Shown here one piece after another: positions 42,683 through 51,262 of a stretch of 64,000 nt of DNA. The notes below the pieces were generated by a model. It had not been told where the DNA came from, made no database searches, and was given only the letters and a program-made list of their open reading frames with translations. Numbering within the stretch: position 1 is the first letter of the stretch; every line of letters begins with the position of its first letter. The stretch is from NCBI GenBank assembly GCA_039045975.1, contig JBCCJA010000003.1, forward strand, positions 1-64,000. The letters are read 5' to 3'. The translations under genes and the position numbers were made by a program. This DNA comes from JBCCJA01 sp039045975 (GTDB taxonomy: Bacteria; Planctomycetota; Planctomycetia; Planctomycetales; Planctomycetaceae).

Positions 42683-43672
42683 TTAAAAATTCCCGACGAC
42701 CTCACCGCCCTTCCGGGAAAGCAACGCCGAAAAGACGCCAAGGTCGATGTTCTCGGAAATGAATCTTGCCGAGCCGTCGACCAATAAGAACTGAGCCCCG
42801 CCGGCGTGATAGCTGTGGAACTCCTGTCCGAAGTCGCACCCCAGCCTTCCGACCGGATTCAGCGTCCCACCGAAAGTGATGCAGGCGATCCAGGGTGTGT
42901 CCGACGGCGACGCGTAGCGGGCGTTAATCGGGGCGCTCTGGTCGAAGACGTTTTTGTGCCCGATCCAGATCGAATGCAATCCGTTGGGAGCTTCGCCGAT
43001 GAGCACGGTGTTCGACGTCCCGTCTGTTACGTGCCTAATGCCGACGCTCGGTGCCGTTCCCAGCGGCAGCATGCCGCGATAAGAATCGGCTCCCGTCCCG
43101 CCGTAGTTATTCTGACAATTCGTCAACGGCAGGCAGCGGAGCCCCCGCTCGCCGAAGTTGCCGCCGTAATCGGTCCGTGCGAAGCGGACGTCGAACGCCG
43201 TGTTGTCGCCCGGCGGTTTCAATAGGGCCGGCGAGGGGACCGACGGGCATAGATAAACGTCGACCGTCGTCGCGGCGGCTTCCGCGTTGTTCGGGTGCGT
43301 ATACCACTCATCCATGTCGATCAGGTCCGAAAGGCCTGTCTCTTCTAATCCTGGCAGTATCGCCGCCCCCCAGCCGAGCGTGAGGACTCCGGCCGTGGGG
43401 GGCGGAGAGACCGGGTTGACGATGCCGCCGGCACCCCCCTTCGGAAAGACGCCGTACGTCGCATGATAGTTATGAAACGCGAGGCCCATCTGCTTGAGAT
43501 TGTTCTTACAGCCTACCCGCCGCGCGGCCTCGCGGGCCTGCTGCACGGCGGGGAGTAGCAGGCCGATCACCAGCGTCACGATCGCGATCACGACGAGTAA
43601 TTCGACGAGCGTAAACGCCGTCCGGGGAGTTCCCGGACGGCGTCCGCACGTCACGCTGACGCGACGTCTCAT
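42683..43672 (-). CDS. DUF1559 pseudopilin-like protein
   Basis: 329 residues. A type IV pilin-like N-terminus, RTAFTLVELLVVIAIVTLVI (prepilin peptidase cleavage before Phe), is followed by the family's LLPAVQQAREAARRVGCKNN and NLKQMGLAFHNYHATYGVFP. The C-terminal H-x9-DG signature is YHAGGAQFLLVDGSARFI. DUF1559 proteins are hugely expanded in planctomycetes and thought to sit at the cell surface. Its ATG overlaps the stop of the DUF4465 gene as ATGA, so it belongs to the transcript that starts with the cobalamin riboswitch. Confidence 0.95.
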   Translation of the reverse strand: MRRRVSVTCGRRPGTPRTAFTLVELLVVIAIVTLVIGLLLPAVQQAREAARRVGCKNNLKQMGLAFHNYHATYGVFPKGGAGGIVNPVSPPPTAGVLTLGWGAAILPGLEETGLSDLIDMDEWYTHPNNAEAAATTVDVYLCPSVPSPALLKPPGDNTAFDVRFARTDYGGNFGERGLRCLPLTNCQNNYGGTGADSYRGMLPLGTAPSVGIRHVTDGTSNTVLIGEAPNGLHSIWIGHKNVFDQSAPINARYASPSDTPWIACITFGGTLNPVGRLGCDFGQEFHSYHAGGAQFLLVDGSARFISENIDLGVFSALLSRKGGEVVGNF

Positions 43673-44670
43673 GCGTCAGACCCGCGCGCGTCCCGGCCTT
43701 CGTTTTTCCGACGGGAACCGACCCGACGGCGGAGCACGCCGAGCGACATTCCCGACGCCGCGACCGACAGCAGAACAAGACTCCCCGGCTCCGGGACCGC
43801 CGCCGACGAGAGCGTCAGGTCGTCGATCGCGACGTACACGGGCGTGTTAATCCCGAATGCGCCGACGTCGGAGGACGTGAACCCGAAATGCAGGGTCTCC
43901 GCGCCCGCCAGAGAGGTCAGATCGACTTCGGTCCAGCTGTCGACAATGAAGTCCTCGCTGTTGTCGGCGAAGGTGTAGTCGGCGAGGGCGAAGTCGACCG
44001 AGTTCGCGAGCGGCACGCCGTTGGCGTCGATCCCATAGATCGACAGCGTGAAGAAGTCGGGCTCGTTACCGGTCGGCCCTCCGAACTGTTTCGCAAATGC
44101 GTCACCGTTGAGCATCGATAACGCGGCGTAAGTGGTGTTCGTCACGAGCATGCTTACCGGAGAAAGGCCCGGACCGAGGAAGATCGTCGGCAACGCCGCG
44201 AGGGCCACCGCGTCATTCGCATCGATACTTGGCGCACTCGAACCGAACGCGACCGCGTAATTCGTCCCGGGTGCCGTGCCCCCGGGGCCGGCGGCCCCAC
44301 CCCCGGTGAACGCTGCTCCGTCATTGCCGGGGCCGGGCGTAGTCGTATTGGTGACGTTCGAGACCGAGAACCCACGCCAACTTCCGAATGCCGGCGTGTA
44401 GGCGTTCGAGAATTCGACGCCGCCCGACGCGAAGGTGCCGACCGATTCGGGCTGGCCGAACGGTCCGGGTTGCGACACGGCGTTCGCCGTCGGCCCCTCG
44501 AAATGGCCGCCCGCGGCCAAGGGAAAGTCCTCGAACGTGACGACTTGAGACGCCTGAGCGACGCCAGACATCACGGCCAGGCAACCCACACCCAACCGGA
44601 ATGCAGCGACGCTCGTTCGAATGTTGCGTGCCGCCGTGTGCGCGTACTTATTTCGTCTAATATTCGACAT
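43669..44670 (-). CDS. DUF4465-type PEP-CTERM surface protein (putative cobalamin binder)
   Basis: 333 residues. The signal peptide ends near AQA. The single domain has the DUF4465 pattern: VTFEDFPLAAGGHFEG, ASGGVEFSNAYTPAFGSWRG, VTNTTYAALSMLNGDAFAKQ, FALADYTFADNSEDFIVDSW, and INTPVYVAIDDLTL. The C-terminus is a PEP-CTERM sorting tail (VPEPGSLVLLSVAASGMSLG, then RRR). The cobalamin riboswitch 170 bases upstream on the same strand implies expression when B12 is scarce. From memory, DUF4465 proteins also occur under B12 control in Bacteroidota and may be related to a surface B12-binding lipoprotein. The binding role here is inference. It is coupled to the DUF1559 gene downstream. Confidence 0.85.
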   Translation of the reverse strand: MSNIRRNKYAHTAARNIRTSVAAFRLGVGCLAVMSGVAQASQVVTFEDFPLAAGGHFEGPTANAVSQPGPFGQPESVGTFASGGVEFSNAYTPAFGSWRGFSVSNVTNTTTPGPGNDGAAFTGGGAAGPGGTAPGTNYAVAFGSSAPSIDANDAVALAALPTIFLGPGLSPVSMLVTNTTYAALSMLNGDAFAKQFGGPTGNEPDFFTLSIYGIDANGVPLANSVDFALADYTFADNSEDFIVDSWTEVDLTSLAGAETLHFGFTSSDVGAFGINTPVYVAIDDLTLSSAAVPEPGSLVLLSVAASGMSLGVLRRRVGSRRKNEGRDARGSDA

Positions 44671-44835
44671 GTGAAGAATTCCATCCGCATGGCGGACCGG
44701 TCCACTTACGTCTCGCCTGCCGACGGGGCATGCGAGCGCATATCGCTAGCTATTCGCGATCCGGTTCGACCGGCTGGTTCCGAGTCCGCATTCGCGTGGC
44801 GTCGCCCGATCCCCGACGGGCTCTGCTCAATCCGA

Positions 44836-45062
44836 CCAGCGGGCAGGTCTTCCGACTTAAGGATCAACCGCAGCCGCGGCCTTCCCGCAACAACGAAAGC
44901 TCATCTTTCGTTCCCGTGAGGGACCGGCATTATTAGCAGCCGGCGTGCAGTGGCGTGTTCGCGACGACGTCCCCCAATACGGCGGCGGGTCCGCGACGGA
45001 TTCGCACCGTCTTCCCTATTCTTCCGGACGCGACGAGCGGCCGGACACCCGTGTCTTGGCTC
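44836..45062 (-). promoter_or_regulatory. Cobalamin (B12) riboswitch
   Basis: Read on the minus strand, the conserved blocks appear in order. GGGAAGACGGTGCGAATCCG (about 45016-44997) is followed by CGCGGACCCGCC, then GCCACTG (44954-44948), then CGGGAAGG (44887-44880), and the B12 box AGTCGGAAGACCTGCC at 44857-44842. These match the core of the cobalamin riboswitch. The 5' limit is estimated. The leader continues 171 bases to the DUF4465 gene start at 44670. Only this strand fits, so it does not control the divergent transporter. The rest of the 44671-45184 gap shows no gene. Confidence 0.93.
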
Positions 45063-45184
45063 AACGGTATCGGCGGCGTCGTGAGAGGCAAGCGGCCGGC
45101 CTGTCGGCACTTACTGTCGGTTGATGGCGTTTCGCCTTGAAGGCGGCTTCCCTACCATTCGGAACTCGCAAATCAGGATCACCG

Positions 45185-45811
45185 ATGTCGAATACGCCCC
45201 TCCGACCGCTCCTGCTAGCCGCAGGCTGGACCGCGATCGTCAAGGTCCTGCCGTATGCCCTGAATCGGTTCGGACTGTCGCTCGACGCGGAGTCGTCGAT
45301 CTATCCGTGGAACTTCTCACCGTTGGTCGCGCTCGCGGTCGTCGGCGGCTACCACCTGCCGCGGTTGTCTCAGGCGGTCGCGTTGCCGGTCCTCGGCTGG
45401 TTTCTGGCCGACCTGTTTTTGCTGACGCTGATCCCGCTCGAATGGGTCGTCTATCCCGGCCTCGTCTTCACGTACGCGGCCATGGCGGCCGCCGCGGCAT
45501 GCGGACGGTTCGGCAGTCGTGCGGGCACGCCGGGGCTCGTCGCGTCTTCGGTCGCGGGCGTGCTGATTTTCTTCGCGGTTTCGAATTTCGGGGTCTGGGC
45601 GACAGGCGCGTTCGGGCTCTATTCCCGAGATCTGGCAGGGCTCGTCCAGTGCTACGAGGCCGCTTTGCCGTTCCTCCGCAACAGCGTCGTCGCGACGGCC
45701 TGCTTCGTGCCGCTGTTGGCGGTCACGACGCAGCCGCAGCCTGCGACGGCCGGGCGGCCGTCCCTCACAGAGGACGCGTTCGGCGCCCCGTCGCCCGATC
45801 GCGCCGCCTGA
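45185..45811 (+). CDS. DUF6580-like putative ECF-S-type membrane protein
   Basis: 208 residues from ATG 45185, with AGGAT seven bases upstream. About five or six membrane helices (LLLAAGWTAIVKVLPYALNR, FSPLVALAVVGGYHL, VALPVLGWFLADLFLLTLIP, WVVYPGLVFTYAAMAAAAACG). FAVSNFGVWATGAFGLYSRD precedes the last helix. This layout and the FxxSNFGVW motif fit the DUF6580 family of putative transport proteins, which look like substrate-binding S components of ECF transporters. It is divergent from the B12 riboswitch operon. A role in vitamin uptake is a guess from position. Confidence 0.78.
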   Translation: MSNTPLRPLLLAAGWTAIVKVLPYALNRFGLSLDAESSIYPWNFSPLVALAVVGGYHLPRLSQAVALPVLGWFLADLFLLTLIPLEWVVYPGLVFTYAAMAAAAACGRFGSRAGTPGLVASSVAGVLIFFAVSNFGVWATGAFGLYSRDLAGLVQCYEAALPFLRNSVVATACFVPLLAVTTQPQPATAGRPSLTEDAFGAPSPDRAA

Positions 45812-45887
45812 CGCCCGGGCCGACCCGAGCCGAGACGGCCGCTGGCTTGTCCGACTCTCGCGGCCGACATATCGTGCCGCCCCACGT

Positions 45888-45973
45888 GCCCAGGTGGCGG
45901 AATTGGCAGACGCGCTAGGTTCAGGTCCTAGTGGGGTTCACACCCCGTGGAGGTTCGAGTCCTCTCCTGGGCA
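45888..45973 (+). tRNA. tRNA-Leu (anticodon CAG)
   Basis: 86 bases. The acceptor stem GCCCAGG (45888-45894) pairs with CCTGGGC (45966-45972), then discriminator A. The anticodon stem CTAGG/CCTAG encloses loop TTCAGGT with anticodon CAG, reading CUG. The long variable arm (TGGGGTTCACACCCCG) is that of a class II tRNA such as Leu, and the T-loop is GGTTCGAGTCC. CCA is not encoded. Confidence 0.97.
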
Positions 45974-46112
45974 TTTCGACGCCTGCAGACGGCATGGCAT
46001 CGGACGTTCTCTCCGGGTTGAGCGTCGGATCTCCTAGACGGAGCGGCTGTCTCGGTCCGGTCGAGAAGTCGTTGCTCGGCCGATCGATATCCCGCTGCCG
46101 GCTTTTTTCGGC

Positions 46113-47480
46113 TTATGCCAGCGGCAGCAGCCGCTCGATCGCCCAGAGGGCGACGCCGTAGTAGAGCAGCACCGCCATCAGGTCCATGATCGCGGTGATC
46201 AACGGGCTGCTCATCAACGCCGGGTCGACGCCGAGGCGGTCGAAGCCGATCGGCAGCAGCAGCCCGATGACCGTCCCGAAATTGACGACGGCGAGCACGG
46301 TGACGCCGACGACGGCCGATTCGATCGGGCCGAGGCCGAAGAACAGCGAAGCCGAGCCGGCCCCGATCAGCCCGAGCGCCCCGCCGAGGAGCAGGCCGAC
46401 GAAGACCTCACGGCCGAGCAGTTTCAAACCGGGGAACGCCCGCCCCTTCGCCTGATGCGAGAGGCTGCGGATCGTCAGCGTCGCCGATTGCGACCCGGCG
46501 TTCCCGCCCGCGGCGAGTACGAGCGGCAGGAAGAAGACGGCCCAGGCGAACCGTTCGGCCCCGTCTTCGAAGGCCCGGGCGAGGATCCCGGTCGCGATCG
46601 CGACGACCGCGAGGAACGTCAGCCAGCGGCCCCGCTTGAGGGCGAGTTCGCGGACGCCGGCGGAAATATAGTCGTCCTCGAGCGGCTCGACGGCGGCGAT
46701 CCGCTGGGCGTCTTCGTCGGCCTCCTCTCTTAAAATGTCGTGGATGTCGTCGTGGGTGATGATGCCGACGAGGCGGTGCATTTCGTCGACGACCGGGATC
46801 GCGATGAAGTCGTACCGGCCGACCTCGTGCGCGACGTCCTCCTGGTCCTCGGTGACGCGGACCGAGACGACGTCACGGGTCATTAATTCGGAGACCGGCC
46901 GGGTCGGCCGGGCGAGGATCAGGTCGCGGAGGGTGATCACGCCGTCGAGGCGACGCTGCTCGTCGACGATATAGACGTAATAAATCGTCTCTTTATCGGG
47001 TGCCTGCTTTCTTAAATGGTCGAGCGCCTGGGCGGCCGTCAGATCGTCGGAGATCGAGGCGTAGTCGGTCGTCATGATCGACCCGGCAGAGTCCTCCGGG
47101 TACAGCAGCATGCGACGGATGTCGGCCCGCTCGGCCTGTGCGACGAGCGGGAGCAGGTCCTCGACGGTGTCGTCGTCGAGCTTGTTGAGCAGCGTCGCGC
47201 GGTCGTCGGGCGACATCGCCTCGACGAGTGCGGACAGCTCTTCCCGGGAGAGCGTGTGCACGAGGTCGAACTGCGTGACCAGTTCGAGGGACTCGAAGAT
47301 CTCGACGCGTGTTTCGAGGCGGCAGGTCTTCAGGACCCGCCAGATGGTCGCGGCGTCGAGGTCGTACAGGACCGCGGCGGTGTCGGCCGGGTGGAGCGCC
47401 TCGCAGAACTCCCTGAGGGCGTCGTCGTCGCCCTCGTCGAGTGTCTGACGCAGGTCGGGGGCCAGCAGTTCGTGCAGCAT
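46113..47480 (-). CDS. mgtE: Magnesium transporter MgtE
   Basis: 455 residues. The N-terminal superhelical domain (HPADTAAVLYDLDAATIWRV, LNKLDDDTVEDLLPLV) is followed by two CBS domains (AGSIMTTDYASISDDLTAAQ to VGIITHDDIHDILREEADED). A five-helix membrane channel domain ends the chain (ERFAWAVFFLPLVLAAGGNA, GNAGSQSATLTIRSL with the conserved Gly/Asn). It imports Mg2+ and is gated by Mg2+ on the CBS/N domains. It lies downstream of rpsI but separated by a terminator, so it probably has its own promoter. Confidence 0.96.
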   Translation of the reverse strand: MLHELLAPDLRQTLDEGDDDALREFCEALHPADTAAVLYDLDAATIWRVLKTCRLETRVEIFESLELVTQFDLVHTLSREELSALVEAMSPDDRATLLNKLDDDTVEDLLPLVAQAERADIRRMLLYPEDSAGSIMTTDYASISDDLTAAQALDHLRKQAPDKETIYYVYIVDEQRRLDGVITLRDLILARPTRPVSELMTRDVVSVRVTEDQEDVAHEVGRYDFIAIPVVDEMHRLVGIITHDDIHDILREEADEDAQRIAAVEPLEDDYISAGVRELALKRGRWLTFLAVVAIATGILARAFEDGAERFAWAVFFLPLVLAAGGNAGSQSATLTIRSLSHQAKGRAFPGLKLLGREVFVGLLLGGALGLIGAGSASLFFGLGPIESAVVGVTVLAVVNFGTVIGLLLPIGFDRLGVDPALMSSPLITAIMDLMAVLLYYGVALWAIERLLPLA

Positions 47481-47525
47481 GGCGGGGTGCCGCGGCGGGG
47501 AAAGGGCGGTCGCTGCCTCTCTTAA

Positions 47526-47563
47526 ACAAAAAACCCCCGCCCGGCGCGGCCGGATGGGGGTTT
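47526..47563 (-). terminator. Rho-independent terminator after rpsI
   Basis: On the minus strand AAACCCCC and GGGGGTTT form the arms (plus-strand 47556-47563 and 47531-47538) around a GC-rich loop, and the stem is followed by TTTTTTG. It ends the rplM-rpsI transcript 17 bases after the rpsI stop. Confidence 0.8.
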
Positions 47564-47579
47564 CGGGTGTCGCCGCAGG

Positions 47580-48236
47580 TCAGCGTTTCGAGAACTGGAA
47601 GCCGCGGCGGGCCTTCTTGCGGCCCGGTTTTTTCCGTTCGACCATCCGCTCGTCGCGGGTGAGGAGCCCGTTCTGCTGGAGCGGGCCGTGATAGTTCGGG
47701 TCGACCGCCTGCAGGGCGCGGGCGATGCCGAGCACGACGGCGCCGGTCTGACCGGTCGTGCCGCCGCCCTCGACGCGGCACCAGACGTCGACCTTGCCGA
47801 GCGTCTCGGTGACGTTCAGCGGGGCGTAGACGAGCTTCTGGTCCCGCTCGACGGGAAAGTGTTCTTCGACCGACTTGCCGTTGACTGTGAAGCTGCCCTG
47901 TCCGGTTTTCACGCGGACGCGGGCGATCGCCGTTTTGCGTCGTCCGGTGCCCATCGCGACGCCGAAGCGGTCGACCTTGCCGCGGATGACCGGGGCCGGC
48001 TTCGGAGCCGTATCGACGTCGGCGGGGGCGCCCTCACCGAGGGTGAGGTCGTCGGCTAGCCCATCGGACTCGCCGGCTTCGACGGGCGTCTCGGCCGCGG
48101 GGGCCTCTTCGCCCTCGGCGGCCATCGCGGCCGCGACCGGGTCTTCGACGACCGGCTCGACGGCTTCGGGGGCCGCCGACTGGTCCGCGGTCGGCTCGTC
48201 GGTCGGGGTGGTGTTTTCGGGATCTTCGGTCGCCAT
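47580..48236 (-). CDS. rpsI: Ribosomal protein S9 with acidic N-terminal extension
   Basis: 218 residues, against about 130 in most bacteria. The C-terminal S9 domain starts near residue 88 (RFGVAMGTGRRKTAIARVRV), with GGGTTGQTGAVVLGIARAL and the invariant basic tail KKPGRKKARRGFQFSKR. The first 85 residues are Glu/Asp/Ala/Pro-rich with almost no basic residues. No frameshift separates them from the S9 part, and ATG 48236 is the only start before the acidic stretch. It is co-transcribed with rplM. The extension's role is unknown. Confidence 0.95.
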   Translation of the reverse strand: MATEDPENTTPTDEPTADQSAAPEAVEPVVEDPVAAAMAAEGEEAPAAETPVEAGESDGLADDLTLGEGAPADVDTAPKPAPVIRGKVDRFGVAMGTGRRKTAIARVRVKTGQGSFTVNGKSVEEHFPVERDQKLVYAPLNVTETLGKVDVWCRVEGGGTTGQTGAVVLGIARALQAVDPNYHGPLQQNGLLTRDERMVERKKPGRKKARRGFQFSKR

Positions 48237-48285
48237 CGGTCTTTCGGGGCGAATGGGAGCGGGCCGTCGGGCCCGGAGTTCGGAT

Positions 48286-48774
48286 TCAGCCGAGCAGATA
48301 CTCGGGGAACGGCTGCGGCTGTTGGGCCTGGTGGGTGTGGTCCGGGCCGACGAACAGGCGGAGTTTCTTCAGCATCGCCCGCCCGAGCTTGCTCTTAGGC
48401 AGCATGCGGCGGACCGCTTCTTCGAGGATTTTTTCGGGCTGGCGGGCCCACTGCTCGGTCGCCGTGCGGACGTAGCGGCCGCCGGGGTAGCCGGTGTAGC
48501 GGTCGTAGGTCTTGAGGTCCCACTTCTTGGAGAAGTTCGGGATCGTCGGGTGCTCCATCTTCTTGCCGCCGAAGGTGATACGTTCGGCGTTCACGACGAT
48601 CACGTAGTCGCCGCAGTCGACGTGCGGCGTGTACGACGCCTTGTGCTTGCCCATGAGGACGGTCGCGATCTGCGTCGCGAGCCGGCCGACGATCAGGCCG
48701 TCAGCGTCGACGACGTACCAATCGCCTTCGGTCGTCTCTTTCCGTGCGACGGTCGATTTCTGCAACGTCGGCAT
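48286..48774 (-). CDS. rplM: Ribosomal protein L13
   Basis: 162 residues from ATG 48774. The L13 pattern is clear: DWYVVDADGLIVGRLATQIA, VDCGDYVIVVNAERITFGGK, YTGYPGGR, and RRMLPKSKLGRAMLKKLRLF. It binds 23S rRNA early in 50S assembly. It forms the standard rplM-rpsI operon and a promoter is visible at 48862-48890. Confidence 0.97.
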   Translation of the reverse strand: MPTLQKSTVARKETTEGDWYVVDADGLIVGRLATQIATVLMGKHKASYTPHVDCGDYVIVVNAERITFGGKKMEHPTIPNFSKKWDLKTYDRYTGYPGGRYVRTATEQWARQPEKILEEAVRRMLPKSKLGRAMLKKLRLFVGPDHTHQAQQPQPFPEYLLG

Positions 48775-48861
48775 GACAGCTCCGCGGGCTCGTCGGCCGG
48801 AGGTCGGCCGGACGTAACGTAATACCAGTCCGCGGGCCCGTCGGGCCGACGCGGATCGCGA

Positions 48862-48890
48862 AAGATAGCGATCGCCGATCTGTCGTTCAA
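48862..48890 (-). promoter_or_regulatory. Sigma70-type promoter for rplM-rpsI
   Basis: On the minus strand TTGAAC (48890-48885) and TATCTT (48867-48862) are separated by exactly 17 bases. This is about 90 bases upstream of the rplM start, in the gap between rplM and flgL. Confidence 0.55.
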
Positions 48891-48970
48891 CGGATCGCGC
48901 TCGCCGGGACGTCGGCGTTTTCATGTCCGGTACGGGCGGAACACCGTCCCGCTGTAGGCTTCCGGACCGG

Positions 48971-51202
48971 TCAGATGAAGTTGATCAGCGTCAGCTGCAG
49001 CGTGCTGGCGGTGATCTGCAGCGTCGCCTGCAGTGTCGAGGAGACTTCGTTCACGCGTGTGATGACCTCGGTCAGGTCGGCGTCGATCGCGTCGGACAGC
49101 GACAGCCGCAAGGCGACCTCGTCGTCGAGCAGCCGCTGCTCGACCTGCCTGACGACGTTCAGGCGGGTGGCGACGTCGTTGCGGACGGTCGCGAAGCGGT
49201 CGGTCTCGGCGTCGAGCAGGCCGTCGAGTCGCGCGAGTTCGGCGTCGTCGTTGTCGCGGAGGGCGGTGGCGAGCCGGCCGAGCAGGTCGAACAGGCCGCC
49301 CGCCTCCTGTTCGTTGACCTCGGTGCCGACGACGGCGGTGACGGCGTCGCCGGCGAGGGCCGTGCCGACGCCGACGCCGGAGATCCCGAGGGCGTCGGCG
49401 GTCGCGCCGGCCGCGACGGTCAGGTTCCCGCCGCCCGAGGTGTCGTTCAGGTCGATGCCGGTGCCGTCGGCGTTGATCGTGGCGGTCAGCACCCCGGCGT
49501 CGACCGCGTTGAAGGCGTCGAGGACGTCCTGGATCGTCGTCGCGGCGGCGAGGTTGACGGTCGCCGACGAGCCGTCCGTGCGCGTGACGGTGACGGAACC
49601 TGCCGGCACGCCGGCGTTACCGTTCAGGCTGGCGAGCGTCGTTGTCGGCAGCAGCGTCGCCTCTTCGTTCTCTAGCCCGAGGGCCGTCGCGGTGTCGCCC
49701 GCGGCGACGGTCAGCGGGCCGGTGCCGGAGCCGTCCGACAGGGTGATGCCGTTGCCGACGGCGTTGAACGACGCGGTCAGGACGCCGGGGTCGGCGGCGT
49801 TGATCGCGTCGACGACGTCCTGGACGGTGACTGCGGCTGAAAGGTCGATGTCGGTCGTCGTGCCGTCGCGGCGGGTGATAGACAGCGCCGCGTCGGCCGG
49901 GACGCCTCGGCCGCCGTTCAGGTCGGCGACGAGCGTCGAGCCGCCGAACGTGCGGATGCCGAGCGAGGCGGCGTCGTCGCCGCCGTTCTCGCCGATCGCG
50001 AAACCCTCGCCGCTGATCCGGGAGACGACTTCGATGCGGTCGCCCGCCTCGGAGATGCTCGCCTCGACCGCGATGCCGGCGAGGGCCGACTGCTGCTCGA
50101 TCGCGTTGAGGGCTCCCTCGATCGTGGTCACACCGGTCAGGTCGATCGTCGCGGTGCTCGTCCCGCTGGTGATCACGATCCCGTCGGTGAACGTCGCCCC
50201 CGCGCCGCCGTTGAGGGCCGTCAGCGGCGTCTGGCCCGTCAGGACCGGGTCGAGGTCGGCGCCGGTGATCGCGGCGGTCGTCGCCGATTCGATGCCGAGG
50301 ACGCGGGCGGTGTACGAGCCGGTCGGGTCGGAGATGGCGATGTCGTTCGCCGCCCCGGTCGGGGTGAGCAACAGCCCGTCGCCGGCCGGATTGATGCCGA
50401 CGTCGATCGTGACCGCGCCGGTGAACGCGGCTTCGATCTGGGTTTCGAGGTCGCCGACGGTCTGAGCGCCGGACAGGTCGATCGTCTGCGTTTCGGATGT
50501 GCTGCCGCCGTTGGTGAGCGTCACCGTGATCGACTGCGGCGTCACGCCCGTGCCGCCGAACAGGTCGGACAGGCGGGTGGCGTTCGTGATCGCCGGGTTG
50601 ATGTCGGTCGAGACCGGCCGAGTCGTCGCGGCGAACGCGGTCGCGCCGTCGACGTTGTTGGCGAGCCTCAGGCCGGAGTCGATGTTCGACGTCACGACGC
50701 CGGTGTCGCCGTCATAGCGGACGCGGCCGCCGCCGAGGTCGACGAACGGGACGACGCCCGATTCCGACCCGCCGAACAGGGCCCGGTCCTTATACGTCCC
50801 GTTCGCGAGGCTGAGTGCCTCCTGCAGAATCGCGTCGACCTCGGTGGCGAGGGCTTCTTTCTCCGCCGCCGTCGTCGTCGAGCCGACGCCCTCAAGGAGG
50901 ATCGATTTGGTCCGGTTCAGCAGGTCGGCGACGCTGCCGAGTGAATTTTCCGTCGAGGCGAGGAAGCCGGAGTCGGTGATCACGCCGACCTGACGGCGGG
51001 CGTTCTGTTCGATCAGGCCCTGGAACAAGATCGCGTCGGCGGCGTCGGCGGGGGCCTCGGACGGGAGGACGTAGCGACGCCCGGTCGCGGCGGCTTCGTT
51101 GAGCCGCTGCAGCTCGACCTGCTGTTCGCCGATCAGGCCGAGTAGGCGGTCGGCCCGCGTCGACTCGGGAAGGCGGCCTGGCAGGATGGGGCTGACGGGC
51201 AT
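48971..51202 (-). CDS. flgL: Flagellar hook-associated protein FlgL, enlarged by IN repeats
   Basis: 743 residues, roughly twice or more the usual FlgL. The N-terminal flagellin-like part (1 to about 200) has GEQQVELQRLNEAAATGRRY and ENSLGSVADLLNRTKSILLE. The C-terminal coiled part (about 635-743) has TRLNVVRQVEQRLLDDEVAL. Between them are four repeats of about 90 residues (208-305, 326-417, 423-510, 522-607) of the flagellin/hook IN type, each with LNGGxGV, an IDLS strand and an AxxLGI end. FlgL forms the hook-filament junction. It sits downstream of flgK on the same strand, with 60 bases between. Confidence 0.88.
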   Translation of the reverse strand: MPVSPILPGRLPESTRADRLLGLIGEQQVELQRLNEAAATGRRYVLPSEAPADAADAILFQGLIEQNARRQVGVITDSGFLASTENSLGSVADLLNRTKSILLEGVGSTTTAAEKEALATEVDAILQEALSLANGTYKDRALFGGSESGVVPFVDLGGGRVRYDGDTGVVTSNIDSGLRLANNVDGATAFAATTRPVSTDINPAITNATRLSDLFGGTGVTPQSITVTLTNGGSTSETQTIDLSGAQTVGDLETQIEAAFTGAVTIDVGINPAGDGLLLTPTGAANDIAISDPTGSYTARVLGIESATTAAITGADLDPVLTGQTPLTALNGGAGATFTDGIVITSGTSTATIDLTGVTTIEGALNAIEQQSALAGIAVEASISEAGDRIEVVSRISGEGFAIGENGGDDAASLGIRTFGGSTLVADLNGGRGVPADAALSITRRDGTTTDIDLSAAVTVQDVVDAINAADPGVLTASFNAVGNGITLSDGSGTGPLTVAAGDTATALGLENEEATLLPTTTLASLNGNAGVPAGSVTVTRTDGSSATVNLAAATTIQDVLDAFNAVDAGVLTATINADGTGIDLNDTSGGGNLTVAAGATADALGISGVGVGTALAGDAVTAVVGTEVNEQEAGGLFDLLGRLATALRDNDDAELARLDGLLDAETDRFATVRNDVATRLNVVRQVEQRLLDDEVALRLSLSDAIDADLTEVITRVNEVSSTLQATLQITASTLQLTLINFI

Positions 51203-51262
51203 GGCGATCGGCGGCGGCGGGCCGGACCCGCGGCCTGTCGGCCGCGGCTAAACACGACGCGG

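Noticed and set aside
44836..45184. Riboswitch on the plus strand for the DUF6580-like gene
   Set aside because: The conserved blocks, including GGGAA, GCCACTG and the B12 box, read in the right order only on the minus strand.
48775..48924. Extension of rplM to an upstream ATG at 48924
   Set aside because: The added 50 residues are Arg-rich, unlike L13, and the promoter-like sequence lies inside that stretch; ATG 48774 fits the family start.
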